This document shows positions 8,291 to 17,037 of a stretch of DNA of 64,000 nt, piece by piece. The position numbers were made by a program, and so were the translations under genes. Position 1 is the stretch's first letter. Each line of letters opens with the position of its first letter. This DNA comes from VRUE01 sp963764365 (lineage in GTDB: Bacteria > Actinomycetota > Thermoleophilia > Solirubrobacterales > 70-9). The DNA lies in assembly GCA_963764365.1 (NCBI GenBank), contig CAVXSI010000020.1, positions 310,001-374,000 on the forward strand. Direction: 5' to 3'. The notes under the pieces were generated by a model. That model was given only the letters and a program-made list of their open reading frames with translations, was not told the origin of the DNA and searched no databases.

Positions 8291-9741
8291 GCCGGCGCTC
8301 GACTCGCTCCGCCGCGCCGCCGCGGCAGGAGGTGGAGGTCGCCGCAATCGAGCCGTCTGCCTGGCGCGAGGCCTGCCGGCAGGCGCTCGAGGAGGGCGGG
8401 CGCTTCTGCGGCGCCCACGTCTCCGCCGGTGACCCCGAGCCCCGCTGGAACGCGCTGTTCGCCGACGGCGCTCGGACTCGGCTCCTCACGACCCGCGCGG
8501 CGGGGGCCGGTCCGCCGACGATCGTCGATTTCCTCCCCGCCGCCGACTGGGACGAGCGCGAGGCCGCCGACCTCCAGGCGGTTCGATTCGAGGGCCACGA
8601 GCCGCTGCGCCCACTCCTCGTCCATACCGCGGAGACGGAGAGCTGGACCGTTCCGGTGCAGGGGAGGGACGCCTACCAGGTCGCCGTCGGCCCTGTCCAC
8701 GCCGGCGTGATCGAGTCCGGTCACTTCCGCTTCCACGTCGTCGGCGAGCGCATCCTGCACCTCGACCCGCGCCTCTTCTACAAGCGCCGCGGGCTCGAGC
8801 GCGCCGCCGAGGGGAGCGTGCCGGAGGCGGGCCTGGCCTTCGCCCAGCGCGCCTGTGGAGCCTGCGCCGTCTCCAACTCGGTCGCCTACGGCCAGGCCTG
8901 CGAGAGCGCTCTCGGGTTGATCCCCTCGCGGGAAGTGCGGCGCGCCCGCACCCTGCTACTCGAGCTGGAGCGGCTCTACAACCACCTCAACGACGTCGCC
9001 GCGATCTGCGCCGGGGTCGGGTTCGCCCCCGGGAACATGGCCTTCGCGGCCCTGAAGGAGCGGGCCCTGCGTCTCAACGAGTCCCTCGCCGGGCATCGCT
9101 TCCTCTTCGGGACGGTCGAAGTCGGCGCCAGCCGGCTCGACCTCGACGCCTCGCCGGCGGATCGCGCTCGCGGCAGGTTGCGCGAGCTTGCCGAGGACGC
9201 GGCGCGGGTCTGGCGCGAGCTCGCCTTCTCCGCCTCGGTACAGGCCCGGCTCGGCGGGGTGGGCGAGCTGAGCGCCGCGGGCGCCGCCGAGCTGGGCGCG
9301 GTGGGGCCGACCGCCCGCGCATCCGGCCTCGGCCAGGACACCCGCACCGCCAGCCCCGGCCTCTGGTACGGATCCACCTTCGCGCCCGCCTCCCCGCCCG
9401 CCGCCACCGGGGATGTCGCCGCCCGGCTGGAGATCCGAGGCGTCGAGTTGGTGGTGACGCTGGAGATCCTGGACGAGCTGCTCTCGGCGCCGGTCGCGGC
9501 CGACGAGGCGAGCCCTGCCGGCCCGGCCGCGGCGGTCGGCGTGGCACGGGTCGAGAGCCCCCGAGGGGAGACGGTCTGCGTCGTCGAGCTCGGCTCGAAC
9601 CGCATCCGGCGGCTGCGGCTTCGCAGCGGCTCCTACGCCAACTGGCCGGCGCTGGCCTACGCCACGAGCGGCAACCTGCTGCCGGACTTTCCGCTGATCA
9701 ACAAGAGCTTCGAGCTCTGCTACGCCTGCGTGGACCGCTGA
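8287..9741 (+). CDS. hyfG: Group-4 hydrogenase-like large subunit (NuoC-NuoD fusion, HycE/HyfG type)
   Basis: The 484-residue protein joins an N-terminal NuoC-like region (about 1-115, with DEREAADLQAVRFEGHEPLR) to a NuoD/HycE-like region starting at GPVHAGVIESGHFRFHVVGE. Active [NiFe] large subunits carry RxCGxCxxxH near the front and DPCxxC at the end. Here the front motif reads RACGACAVSN (C190, C193) and the end reads ELCYACVDR (C478, C481): all four metal-ligand cysteines are present, but the front histidine is Asn, and Asp-Pro before the last pair is Glu-Leu. It may thus bind a NiFe site with altered surroundings. GTGA overlap with hyfF. Confidence 0.88.
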   Translation: MSRRSTRSAAPPRQEVEVAAIEPSAWREACRQALEEGGRFCGAHVSAGDPEPRWNALFADGARTRLLTTRAAGAGPPTIVDFLPAADWDEREAADLQAVRFEGHEPLRPLLVHTAETESWTVPVQGRDAYQVAVGPVHAGVIESGHFRFHVVGERILHLDPRLFYKRRGLERAAEGSVPEAGLAFAQRACGACAVSNSVAYGQACESALGLIPSREVRRARTLLLELERLYNHLNDVAAICAGVGFAPGNMAFAALKERALRLNESLAGHRFLFGTVEVGASRLDLDASPADRARGRLRELAEDAARVWRELAFSASVQARLGGVGELSAAGAAELGAVGPTARASGLGQDTRTASPGLWYGSTFAPASPPAATGDVAARLEIRGVELVVTLEILDELLSAPVAADEASPAGPAAAVGVARVESPRGETVCVVELGSNRIRRLRLRSGSYANWPALAYATSGNLLPDFPLINKSFELCYACVDR

Positions 9742-9743
9742 TC

Positions 9744-10226
9744 GTGTTCGTCCTCCTGCGCCACCTCCAGCGCGTCCGCCGCGAAGCGGCCCTGCCGCGC
9801 CGCGACAGGGCCCGCTCGCTGGCGATCCGCCACGTCGACGCCGGTTCCTGCAACGCCTGCGAGCACGAGCTGACGGCGACGGCGGCGCCGCAGTACGACC
9901 TGCAGCGCTTCGGGCTCGACATCGTCGCCTCTCCTCGGCACGCCGACGTCCTTCTTGTCACCGGCCCCGTGACGAAGCGGATGGAGGCGGCGCTGCTTGC
10001 GGCGTATGAGGCGATGCCCGAGCCCCGCCGCGTCGCTGCGCTGGGCGATTGCGCGCTGGGATGCGGGGTTCTCGGCGACCCGGCGGAGCTGGCGGCGCCA
10101 CTGGAGGAGCTGCTGCCCGTCGAGATCCGCATCCCCGGCTGTCCGCCAAGCCCAGAGGAGATCGCGAACGCGCTCCTCGCCCCGCTCGACCGTCATAGCT
10201 CAAGCATCGCGGCTGACCGTCGATAG
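9744..10226 (+). CDS. hyfI: Hydrogenase-4 small subunit-like iron-sulfur protein (NuoB/HyfI type)
   Basis: This 160-residue NuoB-like subunit retains ligands for one proximal [4Fe-4S] cluster: DAGSCNACEHEL (C36, C39), GDCALGCG (C103, C107) and PGCPPSPEEI (C133). NuoB-type proteins pass electrons between the cluster chain and the active site of the large subunit. It lacks the extra cluster domains of group 1-3 small subunits. No HycF/HyfH-type polyferredoxin gene accompanies the operon, so the electron partner is unknown. GTG start, 2 nt after hyfG. Its last codons overlap the right copy of the flanking repeat. Confidence 0.87.
   Translation: MFVLLRHLQRVRREAALPRRDRARSLAIRHVDAGSCNACEHELTATAAPQYDLQRFGLDIVASPRHADVLLVTGPVTKRMEAALLAAYEAMPEPRRVAALGDCALGCGVLGDPAELAAPLEELLPVEIRIPGCPPSPEEIANALLAPLDRHSSSIAADRR
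10185..10226 (+). repeat. Right copy of diverged direct repeat bracketing the hydrogenase-like operon
   Basis: The sequence CTCGACCGTCATAGCTCAAG then CATCGCGGCTGACCGTCGAT matches 2768-2814 apart from a 5-nt gap and a few substitutions. It encodes the final residues of HyfI, ending exactly at its stop. The pair encloses the SDR-proximal spacer, the arsR-family gene and all six hyf genes. Confidence 0.7.
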
Positions 10227-10232
10227 GGCAGC

Positions 10233-11507
10233 ATGACCACTCGCCCCGCGGCGCCCGATGTCCTGCGCAATCGACTCGTCCTCGCGCTGGCCCTCGCCGC
10301 GGTTGCGGCGCTGGCCGGGCCGGCCGCCTCCCTCGCCTCGCCGCGGCCCGCCGTTCTCACCCTGAAGACCGTCAAGGTCGGCGCCCCGGGGAACCCGTCG
10401 GTGGGGATCGTCCCCTTCGCCGACGCGGTCTACTCGTCCTGCGCGGAAGCGGGCGAAACCCGGCCTCCCTGCCAGGAAGTCGGCGCGGTCCGCCACCGCT
10501 ACGGGATCGGCCAGCTGGAGATCACCGTCGCCCAGTGGGTCGCCTTCCTCAACTCGGTCGACCCCGCCGGGCGCAACAGGCACCGCCTCTACAGCGGCAA
10601 CGAGAGTGGCACGGCCTGGCCCAGGTACGGGCAGATCGACTTCTCCCGCCGGGCGGCGCCCGGCCGCCACTACAGCGTCGCCGCGCCGCAATGGGCCGAC
10701 AAGCCCTACGGCTTCGCCAACTTCCTCCGCGCCGCGCGCTTCGCCAACTCGCTCTACAACGGCCGCCTGCTCTCCAGGCACGCGGCCGCCGCCGGCGGCT
10801 TCCGCTACGTCACCTACCGGGTGCGGCTCTCGCGCCGCACCGAGCGCGGGATGTACGACATGCGGGTGCGGGCGACGACCCGCTCGCGCAAGTCGGGCTT
10901 CGTCATCCCCAGCCAGAACGAGTGGATCAAGGCCGCCTACTACGACCCCAGCGGCGGCGGCACCTTCTCCTACTGGAAGTACCCGACCAACCCCGGCGTG
11001 TTCGGCGACGACACCGCGACCGCCCCGGCGTCGACGACCCTGAACCCGACGACCGGCGACGTCACCAACGCGGCGACCCAGCCGCTCGCCACCTACCACG
11101 CCTCCGGCGTCGCCGCCCCGAGCTGGTGCCCGGCATCGCAGACCCCGGAAGCCTGCGCGACCGTCAACCCCTTTGGCATCGGACCGACGGGCTACGCGGC
11201 GGCCTACCAGGGCAGCCTCGGCAGCGTCGGCCAGGCCGGGACCACCTCACCCTGGGGAACCCTCGACCAGGGCGGCAACGCGGTCGAGTGGACCGACACG
11301 ATCACCGCGCCGCCAGGCGGCCGCAGCGGCGCCCACGGTCGCGTCTGGCGACGACTGCACGGCGGCATCGCCAACGCCCCCGCCTACCAGCTCTGGCTCT
11401 CGGCGATCGGGCCGCAGCCGCAGGACAACGCGTTCTTCACCGCCACCTACCCGTGGCTGGGCTTCCGCATCGGCGTGCTCGGCAACCTGATGCCGGGCAG
11501 GCGCTGA
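10233..11507 (+). CDS. Secreted FGE-sulfatase (SUMF1/EgtB-like) domain protein
   Basis: The 424-residue protein starts with a signal peptide (hydrophobic LVLALALAAVAALAGPAASL after RNR). The mature part has family landmarks: YGIGQLEITVAQWVAFLNSV near the front, FVIPSQNEWIKAAYYDP in the middle, and WGTLDQGGNAVEWTDTI with YPWLGFRIG at the end. These are the formylglycine-generating-enzyme/sulfatase-modifying-factor fold. Catalytic cysteines of true FGEs are not evident, so I do not call it an active FGE; many secreted members of this kind have no known activity. It starts 7 bp after hyfI and could share its transcript. Confidence 0.8.
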   Translation: MTTRPAAPDVLRNRLVLALALAAVAALAGPAASLASPRPAVLTLKTVKVGAPGNPSVGIVPFADAVYSSCAEAGETRPPCQEVGAVRHRYGIGQLEITVAQWVAFLNSVDPAGRNRHRLYSGNESGTAWPRYGQIDFSRRAAPGRHYSVAAPQWADKPYGFANFLRAARFANSLYNGRLLSRHAAAAGGFRYVTYRVRLSRRTERGMYDMRVRATTRSRKSGFVIPSQNEWIKAAYYDPSGGGTFSYWKYPTNPGVFGDDTATAPASTTLNPTTGDVTNAATQPLATYHASGVAAPSWCPASQTPEACATVNPFGIGPTGYAAAYQGSLGSVGQAGTTSPWGTLDQGGNAVEWTDTITAPPGGRSGAHGRVWRRLHGGIANAPAYQLWLSAIGPQPQDNAFFTATYPWLGFRIGVLGNLMPGRR

Positions 11508-11554
11508 GCCGCGCGGCCCCTGGAGAGGCAGTCCCTACGTCTTGGTTCAGGTGC

Positions 11555-11583
11555 TTGACGCAGCCGTGCCGGGTCTCTAGCCT
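11555..11583 (+). promoter_or_regulatory. Sigma70-like promoter for the beta-propeller gene
   Basis: TTGACG (11555-11560) and TAGCCT (11578-11583) are separated by 17 bp, close to the housekeeping consensus spacing. They lie about 60 bp before the ATG at 11645 and after the stop of the preceding gene. Confidence 0.55.
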
Positions 11584-11597
11584 CCCCCGTCATCGAG

Positions 11598-11617
11598 CAG
11601 GTGGCCATGGCCACCTG
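11598..11617. promoter_or_regulatory. Perfect 20-bp palindrome in the leader of the beta-propeller gene
   Basis: CAGGTGGCCATGGCCACCTG is a perfect palindrome between the predicted promoter and the ATG at 11645. It would fall at or just after the transcription start, a position suited to a repressor site. No regulator gene is adjacent. Confidence 0.5.
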
Positions 11618-11644
11618 GGACGAGCCATGCGACATGGGGGACAG

Positions 11645-13176
11645 ATGACTCCGATTCGGTTTCGGAAGTTGGCGCCGGCAGCCTCCGCGCTCTTCGCGGC
11701 GTCGCTGCTGTGCCTCGCGTTGGCCTCGACGGCATCGGCGGCGGAAAAGCTCTACTGGCAGAACTACGATTCCGAATCGATCGCCTTCTCCGGCATCGAC
11801 GGCAACGGCGGCGGGGCGCTGAACATCGGCTCTGCGCAGGACATCGGCATGAAGGGGCTGGCGATCGACTCGGCCACCGGTCGCGCCTTCTGGTCGAGCA
11901 CCGATTCCGGTGAATCCGGGAAGATCTTCTCCGCCAATCTCGACAACAGCGGCGGCGGCGAACGCTTCAACACCGGCTCGGCGCCCGTCGACGAACCGTA
12001 TGGCGTCGTCATCGATCCGATAACGAGGACGATCTACTGGGCCAACTACGGCACCGGCGAATCGGAAGGCTCGATCGGATACGCCCAGCTCGACGGCGGC
12101 TCCAGCGGCCAGCTCGATGACCACCGGGGCTGAAGTCGACCACCCGGGTCCGCTGACGCTCGACCTCGCCTCCGGAAGGATCTACTGGGGCAACTACGGC
12201 TCCGAAACCATCGACTACGCCAAGCTCAGCGGTGGCGGTGGCGGCGAACTGGACACGAGTCCCGTGTCGTTGGAAAACGATGCGACCGGGCTGGCGATAG
12301 ATCCGTCTGCCGGGAGGATCTACTGGAGCGAAAATGAATCGGCACGGATCTCCTACGCCAATCTCGGCGGCGGGGGCGGCGGCGAACTCAATACCGAAGG
12401 CGCGACCTTCGAACGGCCATATGGGATCGCAATCGACCCGCTCGACGGGCGGGTCTACTGGGGCAACTACGGAAATGGGGAAGTGCGAGAAGGCGCGATC
12501 GCCTACGCGAGCCTCGGCGGTGGCGGTGGCGGCGACCTGACCATCTCCGCGCCGGCGACGGTCAGCGGACCGCAGGACCCCGTCGTGCTCGCGAGCCCGA
12601 GCGCGCTGGCCCCGCCGACGATCGCCGGCGGCTGGGTCAACGGCTCGGTCCTGACCTGCTCGAGGGGCGTCTGGGCCGCCGACTACGCCGGTTCCTACAC
12701 CTACCGGGCGCCGCATGCCTACGCCTATCGGTGGACCCTCAACGGGGTGCCGATCGCCGGCGCGACCGCGCCGACTCTAGCCGCCACCCAGGGGGGCGGC
12801 TACGCCTGCACGGTCACTGCCGCCAACGCGGCCGGATCGGCCACCCAGGCAAGCACTCGCTATGCGGTCGCCGGCGCGGTCAGGGTGAAGAAGGTCAGGC
12901 GGAACAAGAGAAAGGGCATCGCGACGATCGTTGCCCGCGTCTCCGCCCCCGGGCTGGTCACGCTGACGTGGCAGGAAGGTGGTCAAGCGGCGGCTCAACG
13001 CCAAAGCGGCGGGTACCGTGAAGCTGATCGTCAAGGCCAGGGGCAAGGCGAAGAAGACGCTCCGCAGGAAGGGCAAGGCGAAGCTGGCGACGACCATCCG
13101 CTTCACCGCCCTGGGCGGCGCGTCGGCGGCCATCGACAAGAAGATCAAGCTGAGGAAGAGGAAGCACCGGCACTGA
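11645..13176 (+). pseudogene. Secreted YWTD/NHL-like beta-propeller surface protein, two frameshifts
   Basis: The ATG at 11645 opens a signal peptide (LAPAASALFAASLLCLALAS) and then repeats of about 45 residues with GRIYWGNYGSETIDYAKL-like cores followed by glycine runs, which resemble LDL-receptor YWTD or NHL propeller blades. The frame ends at 12133, while blades continue in the +1 frame from 12117. That frame carries an Ig-like segment (ALAPPTIAGGWVNGSVLTCS) and shifts again near 12975 into a third frame encoding a basic tail rich in K and R (to 13176). Joined, the three pieces make one coherent secreted protein of about 510 residues. Either it is a young pseudogene or the sequence has two one-base insertions. 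Confidence 0.72.
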
Positions 13177-13204
13177 GCGCGACGGGCCTCAGCGCCCGAT
13201 CGAA

Positions 13205-13705
13205 CTAGGCGTCGGCCTCGACCTCGTGCAGCCGGTGTGTGTCGACGTCGTAGACGAAGCCGCGCACCTGGTCGCGGTGGGGGAGGAAGGCGGAACGGCG
13301 GACGCGGAGGATCGATTGGCGGACGTCGGCGTCGACATCGCCGAATGACTCGATCGCGAAGCTCGGGGCGACGCCGGTCGCGGCCTGCAGCTCGTCGCGG
13401 AAGCCGTCGTCGGTGATCTTCTGCATGCCGCAGTCGGTGTGATGGATCAGCATCACCGCCTCGGTGCCGAGCTTGCGCTGGGATATCGCCAGCGAGCGGA
13501 TCACGTCGTCGGCGATCACACCGCCGGCGTTGCGCAGCACGTGCGCCTCGCCGTCGCCGAGCCCGAGCGCGGCGAAGACGTCGAGGCGCGAGTCCATGCA
13601 GGTGACGATCGCCAGCCGGCGGCTGGGGCGGACATCGAGGTGCCTGTCGGGCAGCGACTCGGCGAAGCGGCGGTTGGCGGCGAGCAGGTCGTCGATCACG
13701 CTCAT
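13205..13705 (-). CDS. Beta-class carbonic anhydrase
   Basis: The 166-residue protein is a small beta-carbonic anhydrase. Zinc ligands C36 (in TCMDSR), H89 and C92 (in LIHHTDCGM) are present, as is the catalytic Asp-Arg dyad D38/R40. The length matches the short clade found in actinobacteria. It interconverts carbon dioxide and bicarbonate in the cytoplasm. It is convergent with the beta-propeller gene and is followed on the same strand by the short gene upstream at 13737-14000. Confidence 0.93.
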   Translation of the reverse strand: MSVIDDLLAANRRFAESLPDRHLDVRPSRRLAIVTCMDSRLDVFAALGLGDGEAHVLRNAGGVIADDVIRSLAISQRKLGTEAVMLIHHTDCGMQKITDDGFRDELQAATGVAPSFAIESFGDVDADVRQSILRVRRSAFLPHRDQVRGFVYDVDTHRLHEVEADA

Positions 13706-13736
13706 CGGCGCGGACCCTAGCCAACCGCGTCGCCGC

Positions 13737-14000
13737 TCAGCGCGAGAGCAGTTCGTCGCAGCGCATCGCGGCGCGGCTGACGAACACGACCTCTCCGTTG
13801 CGGTGCGCCAAGCCGACGGCGACGAGCGCGTTGACGGCCCGGTCGGCGGCGTCGCGCTGGTCGAAGTCGGCTGTGTTCACCGTCATCAGGCGCAGCAGCT
13901 CTTGAAACGTGACCTGGGCCGGATGCAGCGCCAGCAGCAGCTGCAGGACCGCGGCCTCGATCGCGTCGTCTTCTTCGGCTGGTGTGCGGCTCTTGTCCAT
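13737..14000 (-). CDS. Small hypothetical protein, possible winged-helix
   Basis: An 87-residue acidic-then-helical protein (MDKSRTPAEEDDAIEAAVLQ, later VTFQELLRLMTVNTADFDQR and HRNGEVVFVSRAAMRCDELL). The pattern helix - helix-turn-helix - short beta hairpin resembles a winged-helix domain, but I do not recognise a family. An AGGGGGAG sequence just upstream favours the ATG at 14000; an ATG at 14018 is possible. The 170 bp upstream region (14001-14191) is relatively AT-rich near 14090-14150 and may hold its promoter. Confidence 0.6.
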   Translation of the reverse strand: MDKSRTPAEEDDAIEAAVLQLLLALHPAQVTFQELLRLMTVNTADFDQRDAADRAVNALVAVGLAHRNGEVVFVSRAAMRCDELLSR

Positions 14001-14191
14001 ATCTCCCCCTGTCTCCACCTACCCAAGGCTGCTGCGGGAAGTTCTCTCCCCCCTCAGCTTCCTCTCGAGGCGGCTGAGACTCTGACATTTTCCGGTTGCG
14101 CCATTCGAGGTACCTCAATATAGAGGAAGTTAGAGCTTGTGTCTGCAAGGCGATTGTCTGAGCCTCGCGGGGGCCGCGGACCGGGCCGCGA

Positions 14192-16087
14192 TCAGGCGTC
14201 CTCGCGGACGCCGCCCATCTCGCTGAAGACGGCGGTCGGGCCGCTGTCGGAGCGCTGCTCGTCGGCGATCACGTGCGAGACGGCGTTGATCAGCGCCAGG
14301 TGGGTGAAGGCCTGCGGGAAGTTGCCGAGGTGCTGCGAGCTCTGCGCCTCCAACTCCTCGGCGTACAGGTCGAGCCAACCGGAGGATTCGAGCAGCCGCT
14401 CGCAGAGCTTTCGCGCCCGTTCCGCCTCGCCGATCTCCGACAGCGCCGAGACCAGCCAGAAGGAGCAGATCAGGAAGGTGCCCTCGGCGCCGGCCAGGCC
14501 GTCGTCGGTCTCGTCGACCCTGTAGCGGAGGACGAGCCCGTGCTCGGTCAGCCGGTCGGCGATCGCGTCGACCGTCGCCCGCACCCGTGGGTCGTCGGCC
14601 GGCAGGAAGCGCAGCAGCGGGATCAGCAGGGTCGAGGCGTCGAGCGCGTCGGTCTCATAGTGCTGGCGGAAGACGCCGTCGCGAACGCCGCGCTCGAGGA
14701 CCTCCTCGCGGATCTTCTCCGCCGTCCGCTCCCACTCGGCGGCGATCTCGTCGATGCCGACGCTGCGGGCGAGGCGGGCGCCGCGGTCGACCGCGACCCA
14801 GATCATCAGCTTCGAGGAGACGTAGTGGCGGGGCTCGCCGCGCGACTCCCAGATCCCCTGGTCGGGATGCGGCCAGGCGTCGATCGCGGTCTCGACCTGC
14901 TCGCGGATCAGTTTGCGGTCGGCCGGCGTGCCCGAGTTGCGCAGCGCTTTTTCGTGCAGGTAGATCGAGTCCAGCAGCGCTCCCCAGACGTCGTTCTGGC
15001 GCTGGTCGTAGGCGCCGTTGCCGATCCGCACCGGCCGCGCGCCGCCGTAGCCGTCGAGGTGGTCGAGCGTGCTCTCGGTCAGTTTCCGCTCGCCGCCGAT
15101 CCCGTACATGATCTGCAGCCGCGGGTCTTCGCGGCAGACGCCGAGCACGAAGCGCATGAAGTCGCGCGCCTCCTGGTCGAAGCCCAGCGTGTGCAGCGCC
15201 CAGAGGCTGAAGGTCGAGTCGCGGATCCAGCTGAAGCGGTAGTCCCAGTTGCGTTCGCCGCCGGGAGTCTCGGGCAGCGAGGTGGTCGGCGCGGCGAGGA
15301 TCGCCCCGGTCGGTGCGTAGGTGAGGCCCTTGAGGACCAGCGCCGAGCGCTGCAGGTGGATCCGCCAGGGGTGGTCGGGGAACGCGCCGTCGCGCAGCCA
15401 GGCGCGCCAGAACTCGGTCGTCGAGTCCATCCGCTCGACCGCCTCCGGGGCGCTGCGCGGCCCGCTCAGGCCGCCCTCGCCCCAGGTCACCGCGCAGAAG
15501 CACGACTCGCCGTCGCGCAGCCGCACCCGGCCGCGGGCGGCGCCCTCGCCGAGGGTCAGGTCGATGTCGCTGGTCAGCCGCAGCTCGGCCCCGTCGGCGC
15601 CGCGGGCGACCGCCCCGCCCATCTCGCCGCCGCTCCACTCGGCCGCTTCGGCGCCGTAGGCGAAGCGCGGCAGGCACTCCATGTCGAGCTCGACGTGGCC
15701 GTCGACACAGGTCGCCGTGCGCAGCAGCGAGCGGTCGGACTCGTGCCCGGTCTGCGGCCGTGAGCCCGGGCCCTCCTGCCCGGCCCACTCGGCGATCGTC
15801 AGCGCGTCGTGGACGACGACCCAGCCGGTCGAGGTGACCCAGGTCGTCTCGATCACCAGCGTCCCCGGCTCGTAGCGGCGGCTGATCGGCACGACGACGC
15901 CGCGGGGCGCGAAGCGGAAGTGGCCGGCGCCGCGGTCGAGCAGGGCGGCGAAGGCGCTCGGCGAGTCGAAGCGCGGGAAGCAGAGCCACTCGACCGAGCC
16001 GTCGTAGGAGACGAGGGCGCTGGTGTGGCAGTCGGAGAGGAAGCCGTAGCTGCCGATCGGGGGAAAGCGTTGGGAATCGGCGCTCAC
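14192..16087 (-). CDS. Glycoside hydrolase family 15 protein (glucoamylase/trehalase-like)
   Basis: This 631-residue cytosolic protein starts with PPIGSYGFLSDCHTSALVSY and SVEWLCFPRFDSPSAFAALL, the N-terminal domain of bacterial GH15 enzymes. The catalytic barrel holds ERNWDYRFSWIRDSTFSLWA, YGGARPVRIGNGAYDQRQND and DQGIWESRGEPRHYVSSKLM. Actinobacterial members of this type include GH15 trehalases as well as glucoamylases; the sequence alone does not decide. It would release glucose from trehalose or alpha-glucans. Its start lies 17 bp from the divergent CtaG-like gene, so promoters must overlap. Confidence 0.9.
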   Translation of the reverse strand: MSADSQRFPPIGSYGFLSDCHTSALVSYDGSVEWLCFPRFDSPSAFAALLDRGAGHFRFAPRGVVVPISRRYEPGTLVIETTWVTSTGWVVVHDALTIAEWAGQEGPGSRPQTGHESDRSLLRTATCVDGHVELDMECLPRFAYGAEAAEWSGGEMGGAVARGADGAELRLTSDIDLTLGEGAARGRVRLRDGESCFCAVTWGEGGLSGPRSAPEAVERMDSTTEFWRAWLRDGAFPDHPWRIHLQRSALVLKGLTYAPTGAILAAPTTSLPETPGGERNWDYRFSWIRDSTFSLWALHTLGFDQEARDFMRFVLGVCREDPRLQIMYGIGGERKLTESTLDHLDGYGGARPVRIGNGAYDQRQNDVWGALLDSIYLHEKALRNSGTPADRKLIREQVETAIDAWPHPDQGIWESRGEPRHYVSSKLMIWVAVDRGARLARSVGIDEIAAEWERTAEKIREEVLERGVRDGVFRQHYETDALDASTLLIPLLRFLPADDPRVRATVDAIADRLTEHGLVLRYRVDETDDGLAGAEGTFLICSFWLVSALSEIGEAERARKLCERLLESSGWLDLYAEELEAQSSQHLGNFPQAFTHLALINAVSHVIADEQRSDSGPTAVFSEMGGVREDA

Positions 16088-16104
16088 GGCCCGCTCAAGC
16101 TACC

Positions 16105-17037
16105 GTGGATTCCGTGAGCCTGCCGTTCGCCCACCTGGCGGTCGAGCCGACCGAGGTGATCCCGATCGTGACCCCGGTCGCGATCGCCGCTGCCCTCTAC
16201 TGGCGCCGGGCGCGGTCCCTCTCCCGGGATGGCCGCGGGGTGCCGCTGTGGCGCCGGCTCTGCTTCGGCTCCGGCCTGCTGACGATCGGGATCGCCCTGT
16301 TCAGCCCGATCGGCCAGATCTCCGACGAGCTGGTCCTCGCGCACATGGTCGAGCACCTGCTGATCGGCGATATCGCGGCGCTGCTGATCGTCCTCGGCCT
16401 GACCCGCTCGCTGCTGCAGCCGATCCTCGCGATCCCCTTCTTCGACCGGCTGCAGATCCTCACCCACCCGCTTGTCGCCTTCCCGCTCTGGGCGGTGAAC
16501 TTCTACTTCTGGCACATCCCGCCGATCTACGACGCCGCCTACGGCGCGGCGCCGATCCACGCGCTCGAGCACACCAGCTTCCTCGCGTTCGGCTGCCTGA
16601 TGTGGATGCCGGTGTTCGGGCCGCTGCCGAAGCCGGAGTGGTTCGGCGCCGGTTGGAAGGTCGCCTACGTGATCGCCGTGCGCTTCGTCAGCGCGATCCT
16701 CGGCAACGTCATGATGTGGTCGGGCTCGGTCCTCTACCCGATCTACGCGCCGGGCGAGCGCGAGTGGGGGATCTCGGCGATTGCCGACCAGAGCACGGCG
16801 GGTGTGATCATGATGATCGAGGGCACCTTCCTCGCCCTCGGCGTGCTTGCCTGGGTGTTCTTCGAGGTGGCCCGCGAAGGGATCGAAAAGCAGGAGCTGC
16901 TCGACCTGGCCCGGGACCGCGGCGTGCCGCTGGACGAGCCCCGCGCCCGGCGGGCGGTCGCGGCGGGCCACGGTGCCCTGCTGGGGGAGCGGCTGAGCGC
17001 GGCGGGACACGAGCGCGAGCCGGACCGGGCGCGGTGA
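16105..17037 (+). CDS. CtaG-like (caa3-type) cytochrome c oxidase assembly membrane protein
   Basis: The 310-residue protein has about seven membrane segments and the family's histidine-rich motifs: LAHMVEHLLIGDIAALLIVL, FWHIPPIYDAAYGAAPIHAL and EHTSFLAFGCLMWMPVFGPL. CtaG of this type is needed for caa3 oxidase assembly in Bacillus; it is unrelated to the Cox11 proteins that share the name. GTG at 16114 is an alternative start. The polar C-terminal tail is followed immediately, with a 4-nt overlap, by a very small open frame. Confidence 0.85.
   Translation: MDSVSLPFAHLAVEPTEVIPIVTPVAIAAALYWRRARSLSRDGRGVPLWRRLCFGSGLLTIGIALFSPIGQISDELVLAHMVEHLLIGDIAALLIVLGLTRSLLQPILAIPFFDRLQILTHPLVAFPLWAVNFYFWHIPPIYDAAYGAAPIHALEHTSFLAFGCLMWMPVFGPLPKPEWFGAGWKVAYVIAVRFVSAILGNVMMWSGSVLYPIYAPGEREWGISAIADQSTAGVIMMIEGTFLALGVLAWVFFEVAREGIEKQELLDLARDRGVPLDEPRARRAVAAGHGALLGERLSAAGHEREPDRAR

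Noticed and set aside
10233..11507. Calling the secreted protein an active formylglycine-generating enzyme
   Set aside because: The catalytic cysteine pair is not recognisable and no sulfatase gene is nearby; only the fold-level family is supported.
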